43,746 nt of DNA, taken from an uncultured Bacteroidales bacterium. GTDB lineage: Bacteria; Bacteroidota; Bacteroidia; Bacteroidales; Bacteroidaceae. Made by a program: the position numbers and the translations under genes. The notes beneath the pieces were generated by a model that was not told the DNA's origin, did not search any database, and was given only the letters and a program-made list of their open reading frames with translations. Every line of letters starts with the position of its first letter. Within the stretch, counting starts at the first letter, position 1. This document shows positions 1 to 8,391 of this stretch, piece by piece. The stretch spans positions 1-43,746 of the forward strand of contig CADAPC010000042.1 of NCBI GenBank assembly GCA_902789725.1, given 5' to 3'.

Positions 1-1
1 G

Positions 2-133
2 GTGCAGGGCATCCATGCCAAGAACTACAATCACTGTTCGTTAGGCATCTGCTATGAAGGTGGACTCAATGCCAAGGGAGTGGCCGAAGACACCCGGACA
101 GTTGTGGGCTTTTTGAGGATATTGCCCGTCTAG
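2..133 (+). pseudogene. Truncated N-acetylmuramoyl-L-alanine amidase remnant
   Basis: An open frame enters from the left edge and stops at 131-133, giving 43 visible codons. The stretch HCSLGICYEGGL followed by GVAEDTRT matches the strongly conserved core of the short Bacteroidetes N-acetylmuramoyl-L-alanine amidases (amidase_2/PGRP fold), which cut the MurNAc to L-Ala bond of peptidoglycan. In the family the chain continues about 40 residues past DTRT to a GHxD zinc-ligand motif. Here it changes to VVGFLRILPV and stops, and neither other frame restores the family pattern. I read this as the decayed or truncated 3' part of an amidase gene. The stop codon lies inside a small hairpin (TGCCC/GGGCA, 123-137). 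The 5' part is outside the window, so its integrity is unknown. Confidence 0.6.
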
Positions 134-161
134 GGCAGGCTTCTCGATTTCCCTCTACCAA

Positions 162-1769
162 TTATTCCCACTCGATGGTTGCTGGTGGTTTGGAGGAGAT
201 GTCGTAGCAGACACGGTTGATGCCACGGACGTTACGAATGATTTGGTTGCTCACCTCAGCAAGAAATTCATAGGGGAGTTTGGCCCAGTCGGCAGTCATT
301 GCGTCGGAGGAAGTAACGGCACGAAGGGCTACGGGATTCTCGTATGTGCGTTCATCGCCCATCACACCGACCGATTTCACATCGGAGAGGAGAATGGCTC
401 CAGCTTGCCAGATTTGGTCGTAGAGCGACACTTCTATTTCGCCGTCCTGCATGTTGGCGGGTACTCCTGCAGCGAGGACTTTGCGAGCTTCTTCGCCCGA
501 AAGTTTCACCTTCCAGTTACGGAGTGCGCGTATATAGATGTCGTCGGCCTCCTGTAGTACGCGCACCTTCTCAGGCGTGATGTCGCCCAGAATGCGGACG
601 GCCAGGCCTGGACCTGGAAAGGGATGGCGAGTGATGAGATGCTCAGGCATTTGGAGCTGACGTCCCACCCTGCGCACTTCGTCCTTGAAGAGCCACTTGA
701 GGGGTTCACAGAGCTTCAATCCCATTTTCTCAGGCAGACCTCCCACATTGTGGTGCGACTTGATTACCTTGCCAGTGATATTGAGCGACTCGATGCGGTC
801 GGGATAGATGGTGCCTTGAGCCAACCATTTTGCGCCCTCTATCTTCTTAGCTTCGGCTTCGAACACTTCAATGAAACCAGCCCCAATCACTTTGCGTTTT
901 CCTTCAGGTTCTGACACTCCTGCCAATTCGCGATAGAATTTTTCGGAGGCATCGACGCCCACCACGTTGAGTCCAAGACCTTCGTAATCGCGAAGCACAT
1001 CGGTGAATTCGTTTTTGCGAAGGAGTCCGTTGTTGACAAAGATGCACGTAAGGTTCTTGCCAATGGCACGGTTCAGCAGCACTGCGGCTACGGACGAATC
1101 TACGCCACCAGATAGCCCCAAAATAACCTTGTCGTTGCCTACTTGCTCGCGCAGTTCTGCCACTGTCTGATCCACAAACGAAGCGGGTGACCAATCTTGC
1201 TTCCCTCCACAAATATCTACCACAAAATTCTTCAAAAGCTGTGTGCCATCGATGGAATGGAAAACTTCAGGATGATACTGTACACCCCAAATTAGCTCGT
1301 CGTTAGCAGCGTAAGCAGCATACTTTACCGTAGCCGTTGACGCGATGCAACGAAAACCTTCGGGCAAACGAGTAATGGTGTCGCCATGCGACATCCACAC
1401 CTGGCTGTTGGGGGCGAAGTTCTTCAAGAGTGGATTTTCCTCTTCCATAAATTCAAGATTGGCACGCCCATACTCGCGAGTGCCTTCTGGTTCGACCTTA
1501 CCACCAAACGTATGAGCCATCAGCTGTGCACCATAGCAGATGCCCAGAATAGGGTATTTTCCCCTAATGTGTGAGAAGTCGAGCTGGAAGGCACGTTCCT
1601 CATAGACACTGTAGGGAGAGCCGGAGAGAATGACACCAATCACATCGGGGTCGTTCAGCGGAAATTTGTTGTAAGGCATGATTTCGCAAAACGTATTCAA
1701 CTCGCGCACACGGCGACCAATGAGTTGAGTGGTTTGCGAACCAAAGTCTAAAATGATGATTTTCTGCAT
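162..1769 (-). CDS. guaA: GMP synthase (glutamine-hydrolysing)
   Basis: Converts XMP to GMP using ATP and ammonia from glutamine, the last step of guanine nucleotide synthesis in the cytoplasm. The 535 residues cover the full family architecture. An N-terminal class I glutamine amidotransferase domain has its nucleophile in GICYGAQL (Cys78) and the partner pair in VQYHPEVF (His166, Glu168). An ATP-pyrophosphatase domain carries the PP-loop [10 protein letters not shown] (about residues 218-226). The C-terminal dimerisation domain ends in PPATIEWE, as is typical. The length is slightly above the usual 505-525. Its start lies about 35 bases downstream of a good promoter box, so it is probably transcribed independently of the upstream operon. 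The 3' end converges on the amidase remnant with a 28 bp gap. Confidence 0.97.
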   Translation of the reverse strand: MQKIIILDFGSQTTQLIGRRVRELNTFCEIMPYNKFPLNDPDVIGVILSGSPYSVYEERAFQLDFSHIRGKYPILGICYGAQLMAHTFGGKVEPEGTREYGRANLEFMEEENPLLKNFAPNSQVWMSHGDTITRLPEGFRCIASTATVKYAAYAANDELIWGVQYHPEVFHSIDGTQLLKNFVVDICGGKQDWSPASFVDQTVAELREQVGNDKVILGLSGGVDSSVAAVLLNRAIGKNLTCIFVNNGLLRKNEFTDVLRDYEGLGLNVVGVDASEKFYRELAGVSEPEGKRKVIGAGFIEVFEAEAKKIEGAKWLAQGTIYPDRIESLNITGKVIKSHHNVGGLPEKMGLKLCEPLKWLFKDEVRRVGRQLQMPEHLITRHPFPGPGLAVRILGDITPEKVRVLQEADDIYIRALRNWKVKLSGEEARKVLAAGVPANMQDGEIEVSLYDQIWQAGAILLSDVKSVGVMGDERTYENPVALRAVTSSDAMTADWAKLPYEFLAEVSNQIIRNVRGINRVCYDISSKPPATIEWE

Positions 1770-1802
1770 ATATGATAGGAATATGTATTTCTATTTGCGC
1801 TG

Positions 1803-1810
1803 CAAAGTTA
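1803..1810 (-). promoter_or_regulatory. guaA promoter, -7 box
   Basis: The minus strand reads TAACTTTG, matching the Bacteroidetes -7 consensus TAnnTTTG. It is 33 bp upstream of the guaA start codon. No clean TTTG was found at the -33 spacing. Confidence 0.6.
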
Positions 1811-1869
1811 CGGAAAAAATCACGATTACGGAATCATTAGGCGAAGAAAAAGGAAAAGACGGCTTTGCT

Positions 1870-2631
1870 TTAGCACACAGGCGGCAATTCTTTCATGAAA
1901 GCCTCCGCTTTTGCAATAGTGTCGAGTTTGCCCACATCCAGCAATTGAAGCTGTGGATTAAAACAACCACGGATGGGCACTTTATCGCAGATGGAGAGGT
2001 AGAAGTCAATGATGGAGAACTTGCCTTCCCAAGCATCCATAAAAGGAAGGAGTGCTGGGTGGAAAACCTGAATGCCCGAGAAAGCGAACTTTTTCAGTTC
2101 TGTACCGATGCCTGAACGTTGACTCTCCAGTGCCCTTATTTCCGAATAGGGCGACTTGACTTCTCCCGTAGCGATGTTGGTCCATCCAACCAAACGGTCT
2201 TCTTGATTGAAAAGCAAATATCGCTGGGTCTTTCGCTCCGAAACAAGGAGTGTGGTGGCACTTGCATTCTTGTAAAGGGAGAGCAAATCGGCGTTGGAGA
2301 GAATATCTACGTTGTGAACGAGAATGAGTTGGTCGTTGGGGAACAGGCGAGCTGCTTTTTTCAGTCCTCCACCCGTTTCGAGAAGCATGTCTGTTTCGTC
2401 GCTGAACTGTATGTTGATGCCAAAAGACTGTTGGGCTTGTACGAAATCAATGATTTGCTGAGCAAAGTGATGGACGTTGATGACAATGTCGGTCACCCCG
2501 ATGTTTTTGAGTCGTTCAATCAATATTTGTACAAGCGGTTTCCCATTGAGAGGCACCATTGCCTTGGGCATTGTGTCGGTGAGTGGTTTGAGTCGTGTGC
2601 CGAGCCCGGCTGCAAAGATGAGAGCGTTCAT
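1870..2631 (-). CDS. MurU-like sugar-phosphate nucleotidyltransferase
   Basis: A 253-residue NTP_transferase fold enzyme. The nucleotide-binding signature AAGLGTRLKPLTDTMPKAM is at the N-terminus and the family motif LLETGGGLKKA is near residue 85. A metal-binding Asp is expected in VHNVDILS. The closest functional family I recognise is MurU, N-acetylmuramate-1-phosphate uridylyltransferase. MurU makes UDP-MurNAc from recycled muramic acid and so bypasses de novo synthesis. The assignment is reinforced by the gene immediately upstream, an AmgK-like kinase that would supply MurNAc-1-phosphate (27 bp gap, same strand). Mannose-1-phosphate guanylyltransferase is the main alternative, because the two families share these motifs. 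It appears to be the last gene of the map operon. Confidence 0.75.
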   Translation of the reverse strand: MNALIFAAGLGTRLKPLTDTMPKAMVPLNGKPLVQILIERLKNIGVTDIVINVHHFAQQIIDFVQAQQSFGINIQFSDETDMLLETGGGLKKAARLFPNDQLILVHNVDILSNADLLSLYKNASATTLLVSERKTQRYLLFNQEDRLVGWTNIATGEVKSPYSEIRALESQRSGIGTELKKFAFSGIQVFHPALLPFMDAWEGKFSIIDFYLSICDKVPIRGCFNPQLQLLDVGKLDTIAKAEAFMKELPPVC

Positions 2632-2658
2632 GAAGGTTAGGGGTTAAGAAACGAACTT

Positions 2659-4239
2659 TTACGAGTTTTGATCCGATTTCGGAGAGAGAATCTGTGTGAT
2701 TCCCTGCTCCCGATGGCAGATGTGTACTTCCACACCAAATTTGCGATGGATGTGTTCAGCTACATGTTGGGCTGAATAGACAGATCGGTGGCGACCTCCT
2801 GTGCATCCGAAGGAGATTTGCAAATTGGTGAAACCGCGCTCCAGAAAGCGAGCTACATGGAAATCGACCAATTTGTAAACACTCTCCAAAAAGGTGAGAA
2901 TTTCACCATCGGCTTCAAGAAAATCGATGACGGGCTGGTCAAGTCCTGTTAGTGGCTTGTACTCGTCGTAGCGTCCTGGATTGTGGGTGCTCCGACAGTC
3001 GAACACATACCCTCCTCCGTTGCCGCTTTCATCGACAGGAATACCCTTTTTGAAAGAGAAGGAATACACACGAACCTCGAGTGGATGAGTAGTTTTGCCT
3101 TCCCCAATAGATTGATTGGCTGACTGCGTGTAAGTGATGTCGTTCTGGAGATATGCCTGCACTTTGGCTTTCTTCGCTGCTTCATCCGCTCTCAGCTGTT
3201 CCTTTTGGGCATCAAGAGCGACAAGTGTTTGCGCCACAGATTTGAGATAAGGGTAAGCATCGCAAGTGCCAACTGCCAACTCTTGCCGCAAGTTGCTGAT
3301 GGCGAGTGGAATGCTGTTGATGAAATATGCCTTCTTTTCCCACAAGCCCCTGTAGCCGTAAGCACCGAGCACTTGCAGAATGCGGAACAGGACAAAGAGA
3401 TGGAGCTTGGGCAGGAAATCCTCTTTTGAGAGCGGACGGAAAGGGTTAACAGCCTCAATATACTCGTCTATCAGCTGATTGCGAAGTGTATCGCTGAACT
3501 TTGCAGAAGATTGCCACAGGAAAGACGCCACATCGTAGTAGATGGGACCTTTGCGACCACCTTGGAAGTCGATGAGACAAGGTTGCCCATCCTTCAGCAT
3601 CACGTTGCGTGTCTGGAAATCACGATAGAGGAAGGTGTTATCGTCATCCTCCAGCAAGTTGTCGGCAAGAACCTCGAAATCGTGCTGAAGTTTGAACTCG
3701 TTGAACTCCACAGCTTGCAGTTTCAGAAAGCAGTATTTGAAATAGTTGAGGTCGAACATCACACTGGTTCTGTCCATTGCCTGCTGGGGATAGCAATGCT
3801 GAAAGATGGCTTGGGCTGAAGGTTGCACCACAGGCAGAAACTGAAATTGCGGCAGCACACGGATGGTTTGACGGAGAAGGTCTATCTCCTCTTTACTGTA
3901 TGCCCCACCCTTTTCACGCCCAGTGGTAATGGCTGAATAAAGAGACAGGTTGCCCAAGTCCTCCTGCAAATACACCATTTCATCAGCCGACACAGCCAGC
4001 ACTGCTGGGACTGGCAGATGAGCTTGAGTGAACGTGTGAGAAAGCGTGATGAACGCATGGTTCTCTTCTTGGCTCGTACCTATAACAGCTATTAGGGTTG
4101 AGGGGTGTGCACCTGCCTGTTGAACAGAAGAACCCTCAACGCGGAAATATTGCCGATTGCTACCTGCTGCCGACAGAGCAACGATGCGTTCAGGTTCGAA
4201 ACCTGTCAGATTTTTATATAATATACGTATCCTTTCCAT
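2659..4239 (-). CDS. AmgK-like sugar kinase fused to RapZ C-terminal domain
   Basis: This 526-residue protein has two recognisable parts. Residues about 1-330 are an aminoglycoside-phosphotransferase-fold kinase. Its catalytic loop is YRDFQTRNVML (Asp207, Asn212), its metal-binding segment is LIDFQGG (Asp224), and GPIYYDVASFLW follows. These match AmgK, the anomeric MurNAc/GlcNAc 1-kinase. Residues about 385-515 match the C-terminal domain of RapZ, with SFSFKKGIP, VFDCRSTHNP, KPLTGLD and ISFGCTGGRHRSV. In enterobacteria that domain binds glucosamine-6-phosphate and presents the sRNA GlmZ to RNase E. The P-loop N-terminal half of RapZ is absent. A charged Ala/Lys-rich linker (about 340-365) separates the parts. 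The MurU-like gene follows, so a role in amino-sugar or peptidoglycan recycling is likely. What the RapZ part senses is not evident from sequence. Confidence 0.85.
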   Translation of the reverse strand: MERIRILYKNLTGFEPERIVALSAAGSNRQYFRVEGSSVQQAGAHPSTLIAVIGTSQEENHAFITLSHTFTQAHLPVPAVLAVSADEMVYLQEDLGNLSLYSAITTGREKGGAYSKEEIDLLRQTIRVLPQFQFLPVVQPSAQAIFQHCYPQQAMDRTSVMFDLNYFKYCFLKLQAVEFNEFKLQHDFEVLADNLLEDDDNTFLYRDFQTRNVMLKDGQPCLIDFQGGRKGPIYYDVASFLWQSSAKFSDTLRNQLIDEYIEAVNPFRPLSKEDFLPKLHLFVLFRILQVLGAYGYRGLWEKKAYFINSIPLAISNLRQELAVGTCDAYPYLKSVAQTLVALDAQKEQLRADEAAKKAKVQAYLQNDITYTQSANQSIGEGKTTHPLEVRVYSFSFKKGIPVDESGNGGGYVFDCRSTHNPGRYDEYKPLTGLDQPVIDFLEADGEILTFLESVYKLVDFHVARFLERGFTNLQISFGCTGGRHRSVYSAQHVAEHIHRKFGVEVHICHREQGITQILSPKSDQNS

Positions 4240-4258
4240 ATTGTATATTGTATATTGC

Positions 4259-5458
4259 CTATTCCTTCCGTTTCCAAATGCTCATCACCTTACTTCTTAC
4301 AGCGATGATATTGAAGATGCTGACCACCACCAGGAGCACCACTCCCACGCAAAGAGCTGGCTGTATGCCAGGGGCTACAATGTCGGGGAAGAAATTCTCA
4401 AACATGGTCAAATAATAGCTTCTGACCACGCACATAATGATGATGGCCAACAGGAGCACCAACACATTGAGCCCTACCGTTAAGGCCTGATAAGGGAACG
4501 ACACTTTGGCTGGAGAATAACCAATGAGAAGCAGGTTCTCCAGTTTGCTGCTGTTCTTCTGCACCAGCAGAAAGACACTGAGCATGAGAATATAGAACGA
4601 AAGGATGCTGATGACAAAACCCACAGCCATCACAATGCTGACCACAACCCGCAGGACGAAGGTCGTTTTGGATGCGTCAAGTTTTTCTTCGTCCGTCTCG
4701 TAGTCATGCTCTTGCAGAAAACTGGTGATGCGTTCGTCCGTAGGGTTATTCACTTCCATAATCAGGCGTGTAGGCTCTTTCACCGCATCGGAACTGGCAT
4801 ATTGGGCATTAGCCCATTGCATAAACGATTCTGGCACCAGGATGGTGTTTAACCTGGAGGAAAAACCTACAATTCTACCCATGAAGTTGTCGCTGTGCCC
4901 ATTGCCTGCAATCTCGATGTGGAGTTTCATTGCTCCAAGGATTCCCTCACTAAGTTTTGGAAGTCCCTTCCCTTGTGCATAACCAAAGTTGTAGAGGTCG
5001 AGATAGTTCTTTGGGAGGATGATTGGAATTTCCTCGTTGCCAGCTTCATAGTGCCAAGCATCGCTCTTCACATCCACAAAATCATCGGGCACACTTTCAA
5101 AAAACATCTCCGTAGAGAACTTCACAAAGTCCTCCACATCGAAACGTGCCCTCACATTGAAGGAGCTGGGAGTGAACGCACCAATGCGTTCCACAAAATT
5201 TTCGTTACCGAGTTCCTCTATGTCGCTCTGGCTAAAAGCGTTGCTCTTTCCGGTCAAGCCTGAAAGTGCACCAATTTTTCGGTTTACAATCAGGTAGTCG
5301 GCCTTCATGAAGCTGTCTTCTTGGTCGAGAGCCTGATAGTCATTGTAGAACTGCACACCCAGCAGAATGATGACCACCCCCACGAGGTTGGCGAAGAAGA
5401 ACCCCATAAACTGTGGGATACTGACGTGCTGCCTTAAGAGTTTCCAAACCAATTTCAT
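4259..5458 (-). CDS. FtsX-like ABC transporter permease
   Basis: An inner-membrane permease of 399 residues. It has one N-terminal hydrophobic helix (about residues 18-38, after QHVSIPQF) and a roughly 220-residue extracytoplasmic domain. Three C-terminal helices follow (about 272-300, 325-345 and 365-388). This 1+3 layout is that of FtsX/LolE/MacB-type permeases, which do mechanical work on envelope substrates rather than form channels. The ATPase gene lies 43 bp upstream and a DUF4836 lipoprotein precedes that, so the three probably act together in the envelope. The substrate cannot be inferred. The kinase gene follows after only 19 bp. Confidence 0.8.
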   Translation of the reverse strand: MKLVWKLLRQHVSIPQFMGFFFANLVGVVIILLGVQFYNDYQALDQEDSFMKADYLIVNRKIGALSGLTGKSNAFSQSDIEELGNENFVERIGAFTPSSFNVRARFDVEDFVKFSTEMFFESVPDDFVDVKSDAWHYEAGNEEIPIILPKNYLDLYNFGYAQGKGLPKLSEGILGAMKLHIEIAGNGHSDNFMGRIVGFSSRLNTILVPESFMQWANAQYASSDAVKEPTRLIMEVNNPTDERITSFLQEHDYETDEEKLDASKTTFVLRVVVSIVMAVGFVISILSFYILMLSVFLLVQKNSSKLENLLLIGYSPAKVSFPYQALTVGLNVLVLLLAIIIMCVVRSYYLTMFENFFPDIVAPGIQPALCVGVVLLVVVSIFNIIAVRSKVMSIWKRKE

Positions 5459-5501
5459 TCGGACGTTAGGATTTATAGTTAAAAAGTGAGGCGACGCTTA
5501 C

Positions 5502-6146
5502 TTATAAGTTAAACACTTTGTCGTAGGGCAGCTCTATATGCTTGCCAATGCTGGTCGATATAATGCCAGCCCCTTGCTTCTTTGCTTCTGCAACCATAAT
5601 GGTGCCCATGATGTCGGCATTAGCATCGTCAAGGTGGCTGATGGGTTCATCTACCAAAAGGAAATCGAAGGGTTGGCACAGTGCCCGAATGAGTGCAACG
5701 CGCTGTTGTTGACCAAAGGACATGCGCCCCAATTTGGCATTGAGTTTTTCTGGAATGCCCAGCATCTCAAACCACTCCAGAATCTGCTCTTTCGTCTGAT
5801 GCCCAGTTAGTTTATTTTTGATTTCCACGTTCTCCCATGCTGTCAATTCGGGAAACATTCTCAGTTCCTGCCATAGCAGGGCGAAATGCCTTTTGCGAAT
5901 GTCGGTCCATTGGCTGACTGAGTAGTTACGCACATCCTCTCCATCAAAGAGAATTTGTCCCTTGTAATCATGGCGGTAGCCAAATATGTAGCTACACAAT
6001 GAGGACTTACCCGTGCCCGAATTGGCTTCCACCAAATAAAGTTTTCCTTTTTCAAACTCCACCCTCTGGTTCCAGATGTCGCTTACCACATCGGTTCTAT
6101 TCTGGAATACATTCGGAAGGGTATCAATCAGTTGAATCTTGTCCAT
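5502..6146 (-). CDS. ABC transporter ATP-binding protein with atypical H-loop
   Basis: A 214-residue ABC ATPase that should energise the neighbouring FtsX-like permease. Visible motifs are Walker A ANSGTGKSS (Lys47), the Q-loop in LLWQELRMFPE, the signature MSFGQQQR (about 142-149), Walker B FLLVDEP (Asp166, Glu167) and the D-loop SHLD. The switch region reads GIISTSIGKHIEL, so the usual H-loop histidine after the fifth strand is replaced by Ser or Ile. The only nearby His is four residues later. I believe this replacement is shared by a Bacteroidetes subfamily but cannot check that here. Its start codon overlaps the stop of the lipoprotein gene by one base (TAATG), implying translational coupling. 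Confidence 0.88.
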   Translation of the reverse strand: MDKIQLIDTLPNVFQNRTDVVSDIWNQRVEFEKGKLYLVEANSGTGKSSLCSYIFGYRHDYKGQILFDGEDVRNYSVSQWTDIRKRHFALLWQELRMFPELTAWENVEIKNKLTGHQTKEQILEWFEMLGIPEKLNAKLGRMSFGQQQRVALIRALCQPFDFLLVDEPISHLDDANADIMGTIMVAEAKKQGAGIISTSIGKHIELPYDKVFNL

Positions 6147-7630
6147 TAAAGCAATTGTTTCAAGAAGTTTTCTTTCTTGTTCTTCGTCTCTATCATCAAA
6201 GTCACCTCGTTGGCTGATGAAGACTTCACAATGAGTGCCTCAATGCTTCTCACCGCTTTGCCTATCAGTTTCAATTCTCCATTGAACATTTCATCCAGTC
6301 CCATTTTCGACAGGTTGATGTACAAGAAGAAGATGCTTTTCTTGATGTCCTCTCCGTATGCTTTCAGCAGCGAGTTGGAGGACGACTCTTTGGTAAGGTT
6401 GGCCGGATCAATCCCAGTCATCGTATAGAGATCATTACCCTCCACACCCCATTGCAACGTATGTCCTTCGGCTTGCAGTACGTAATGGTTGCTTCCATCG
6501 TCATCCATCGACATGCCATAGTCTTTCATGCTCGATTTCCATTCGTCCACGTCTTGCAGAAAATCCGTATTCTTCAGCTTTGCGTAGGCAACAAAGGCAT
6601 CTTCATTGTTTTTCAGGAGTGCCTCGGGCACTTCCACAGCTACATCGCCATCCACAGCCTTCAGCATCTGCTCAATGTCAACGGCACGTTCTATGAGGAA
6701 TAGCCGCTCCTTCATGTCCTTGTTTTCCTTCATCTTCTGGAGAAGCCACTCGCCCTTCACGCCCATGCCCAACCATACGAGCATGTTGTCTGTAACCTTT
6801 CCAATGTAACGTCCCTCCATCTTGCAGAGATTCTTGTTCATCTCCTCCAGCAACTGCTGGGTTTTGTCGGTTTTACCCCACACATTGGCCTGCACAACAG
6901 CGGCTCCATCTTCAAAGCTGATGCTTGACATCAACTCGATGTCGCGCTTTTTCACCGACTGAGGCAGAAAATCCATCAAAACGTTGGCTACTTCGTCAGG
7001 CAATGCCGCCAGGTTGGAATACCAAACAATGTCCTTCTCCGCTTCCTCCATCTTGTCGTAAGCCTCCGTGCTCACAAAACTTGCGTCTTCCGTCTGATTC
7101 ATCAGCTGCTGCGCCAATTTTTCAATGCGCACACCACCCTTTTCTTCCACCTTTGCCAACAGGAGGAAAGTATTCCCGTCGTAGGCATAGTACAACTCGT
7201 CGAGCAAAGTGCCACACATCAGCTCATGCCGCTCCACAGGTTTTGTGGCAAGATGCTGCTTATGTAGCAGCAGGATGAAATCCTTGACAGCGTCTTCGTC
7301 AGCCACCTTCATTGTGAAGCCAGCATATTCGCTGCCAATCATGAAAGCGTAGGCAGGCATGCTCAAGTCCCACCCCATAGCCATAGGGTCATCGACATAA
7401 GCTTTGGCTTGCTTCAGATCTTTGCCGCTCACCACCAAAGCCAAACCGCCTTTCAGCACATCAGCCACGCTCGACTGGGCGAAGTCGCTTTTCTCTGCCA
7501 TGTTTTTCACATTCACCTTTGCCACCAAGGTTGCATCGGCTGGGATAACGTTCTGATAATCGGTCTTGTTGCACGAACTCAGACATACCACCATCAGTAG
7601 AACGAATAATAAGATTCCAAACTTTCTCAT
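6146..7630 (-). CDS. DUF4836-type lipoprotein
   Basis: A 494-residue lipoprotein. The first 20 residues form a signal peptide ending in the lipobox LSSC (Cys20). The mature protein opens with a stretch around VIPADATLVAKVN that is typical of the Bacteroidetes DUF4836 family. No function is established for that family as far as I know. The body is rich in acidic residues and Met with no further membrane segments, so it should be periplasmic or outer-membrane tethered. It is coupled to the ABC ATPase gene by a TAATG junction. That suggests it is the lipoprotein partner of the ABC machine, though this is inference. rsmE ends 11 bp upstream. Confidence 0.8.
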   Translation of the reverse strand: MRKFGILLFVLLMVVCLSSCNKTDYQNVIPADATLVAKVNVKNMAEKSDFAQSSVADVLKGGLALVVSGKDLKQAKAYVDDPMAMGWDLSMPAYAFMIGSEYAGFTMKVADEDAVKDFILLLHKQHLATKPVERHELMCGTLLDELYYAYDGNTFLLLAKVEEKGGVRIEKLAQQLMNQTEDASFVSTEAYDKMEEAEKDIVWYSNLAALPDEVANVLMDFLPQSVKKRDIELMSSISFEDGAAVVQANVWGKTDKTQQLLEEMNKNLCKMEGRYIGKVTDNMLVWLGMGVKGEWLLQKMKENKDMKERLFLIERAVDIEQMLKAVDGDVAVEVPEALLKNNEDAFVAYAKLKNTDFLQDVDEWKSSMKDYGMSMDDDGSNHYVLQAEGHTLQWGVEGNDLYTMTGIDPANLTKESSSNSLLKAYGEDIKKSIFFLYINLSKMGLDEMFNGELKLIGKAVRSIEALIVKSSSANEVTLMIETKNKKENFLKQLL

Positions 7631-7641
7631 TATGGATGATT

Positions 7642-8385
7642 TTATTGATTAACCAAATTCATTATATGTACAGCAACCAGTGCTGCCGTTTCTGTTCGCA
7701 ACCGGCTTTTACCCAAAGTGACGCTTTGGAAGCCCATGGATTCAGCCATTTTCACCTCGTCAATGGAGAAATCTCCTTCGGGACCCACCATCACCAATGT
7801 ATCCTTTCCCCCTTTTAGCACGTCCTTCAGCGGTTTCTTCTCTCCCAGTCCTTCCTCATCATGACAGTGACAGATGAATTTCTGAACACTCCTCCCCTGC
7901 TCTTTCTCCTTCGTCAACACCTGTTGCATGAAGACTTTGAAGTCCGTCATCTCGTTCAGCACAGGTTTCAAAGCCTTATGGCTCTGCTTCATGGCCGACA
8001 CGAGGATTTTTCCCACCCTTTCAGTTTTAACAACCGTTCTTTCCGACCATCGGCAATTGAGGAACGTCATTTCGTCAAACCCTATTTCAGTAGCTTTCTC
8101 TGCCAGCCACTCCGTTCGGTCCATATTCTTCGTTGGAGCCATAGCCAAATGCAGGTGTGGCAACCATTGGCGTTCTTGCGGCAATGCCTCTTCAATGCGG
8201 TAGAGGCAACGTTTCTTCGTAGCCTCTGTCACCACTGCACGATAGAAAGTTCCTTCACCATCCATGAGCATCATTTCGTCACCCATCTGCATACGCAAAA
8301 CGCGCACGGCATGCAGAGCTTCCTCGTCGGGCAGTTCATTCTGGCAGGCAGCGTTGGGCACATAGAAGAAACGAACCTCTTTCAT
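7642..8385 (-). CDS. rsmE: 16S rRNA (uracil1498-N3)-methyltransferase
   Basis: Methylates N3 of U1498 in helix 44 of 16S rRNA within the assembled 30S subunit, using S-adenosylmethionine. The 247-residue length fits RsmE. An N-terminal PUA-like domain starts at MKEVRFFYVP and contains HAVRVLRMQMGD. The C-terminal SPOUT methyltransferase domain contains KNMDRTEWLAEKATEIG, LVMVGPEGDFS and the knot segment TLGKSRLRTETAA. It sits 6 bp downstream of tsaD and 11 bp upstream of the DUF4836 gene, inside the operon. Confidence 0.95.
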   Translation of the reverse strand: MKEVRFFYVPNAACQNELPDEEALHAVRVLRMQMGDEMMLMDGEGTFYRAVVTEATKKRCLYRIEEALPQERQWLPHLHLAMAPTKNMDRTEWLAEKATEIGFDEMTFLNCRWSERTVVKTERVGKILVSAMKQSHKALKPVLNEMTDFKVFMQQVLTKEKEQGRSVQKFICHCHDEEGLGEKKPLKDVLKGGKDTLVMVGPEGDFSIDEVKMAESMGFQSVTLGKSRLRTETAALVAVHIMNLVNQ

Positions 8386-8391
8386 AATGGC

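Noticed and set aside
4190..4215. tRNA T-loop-like GGTTCGAAACC
   Set aside because: It lies within the 5' end of the kinase gene (codons for GFEPERI) and no tRNA cloverleaf can be formed around it.
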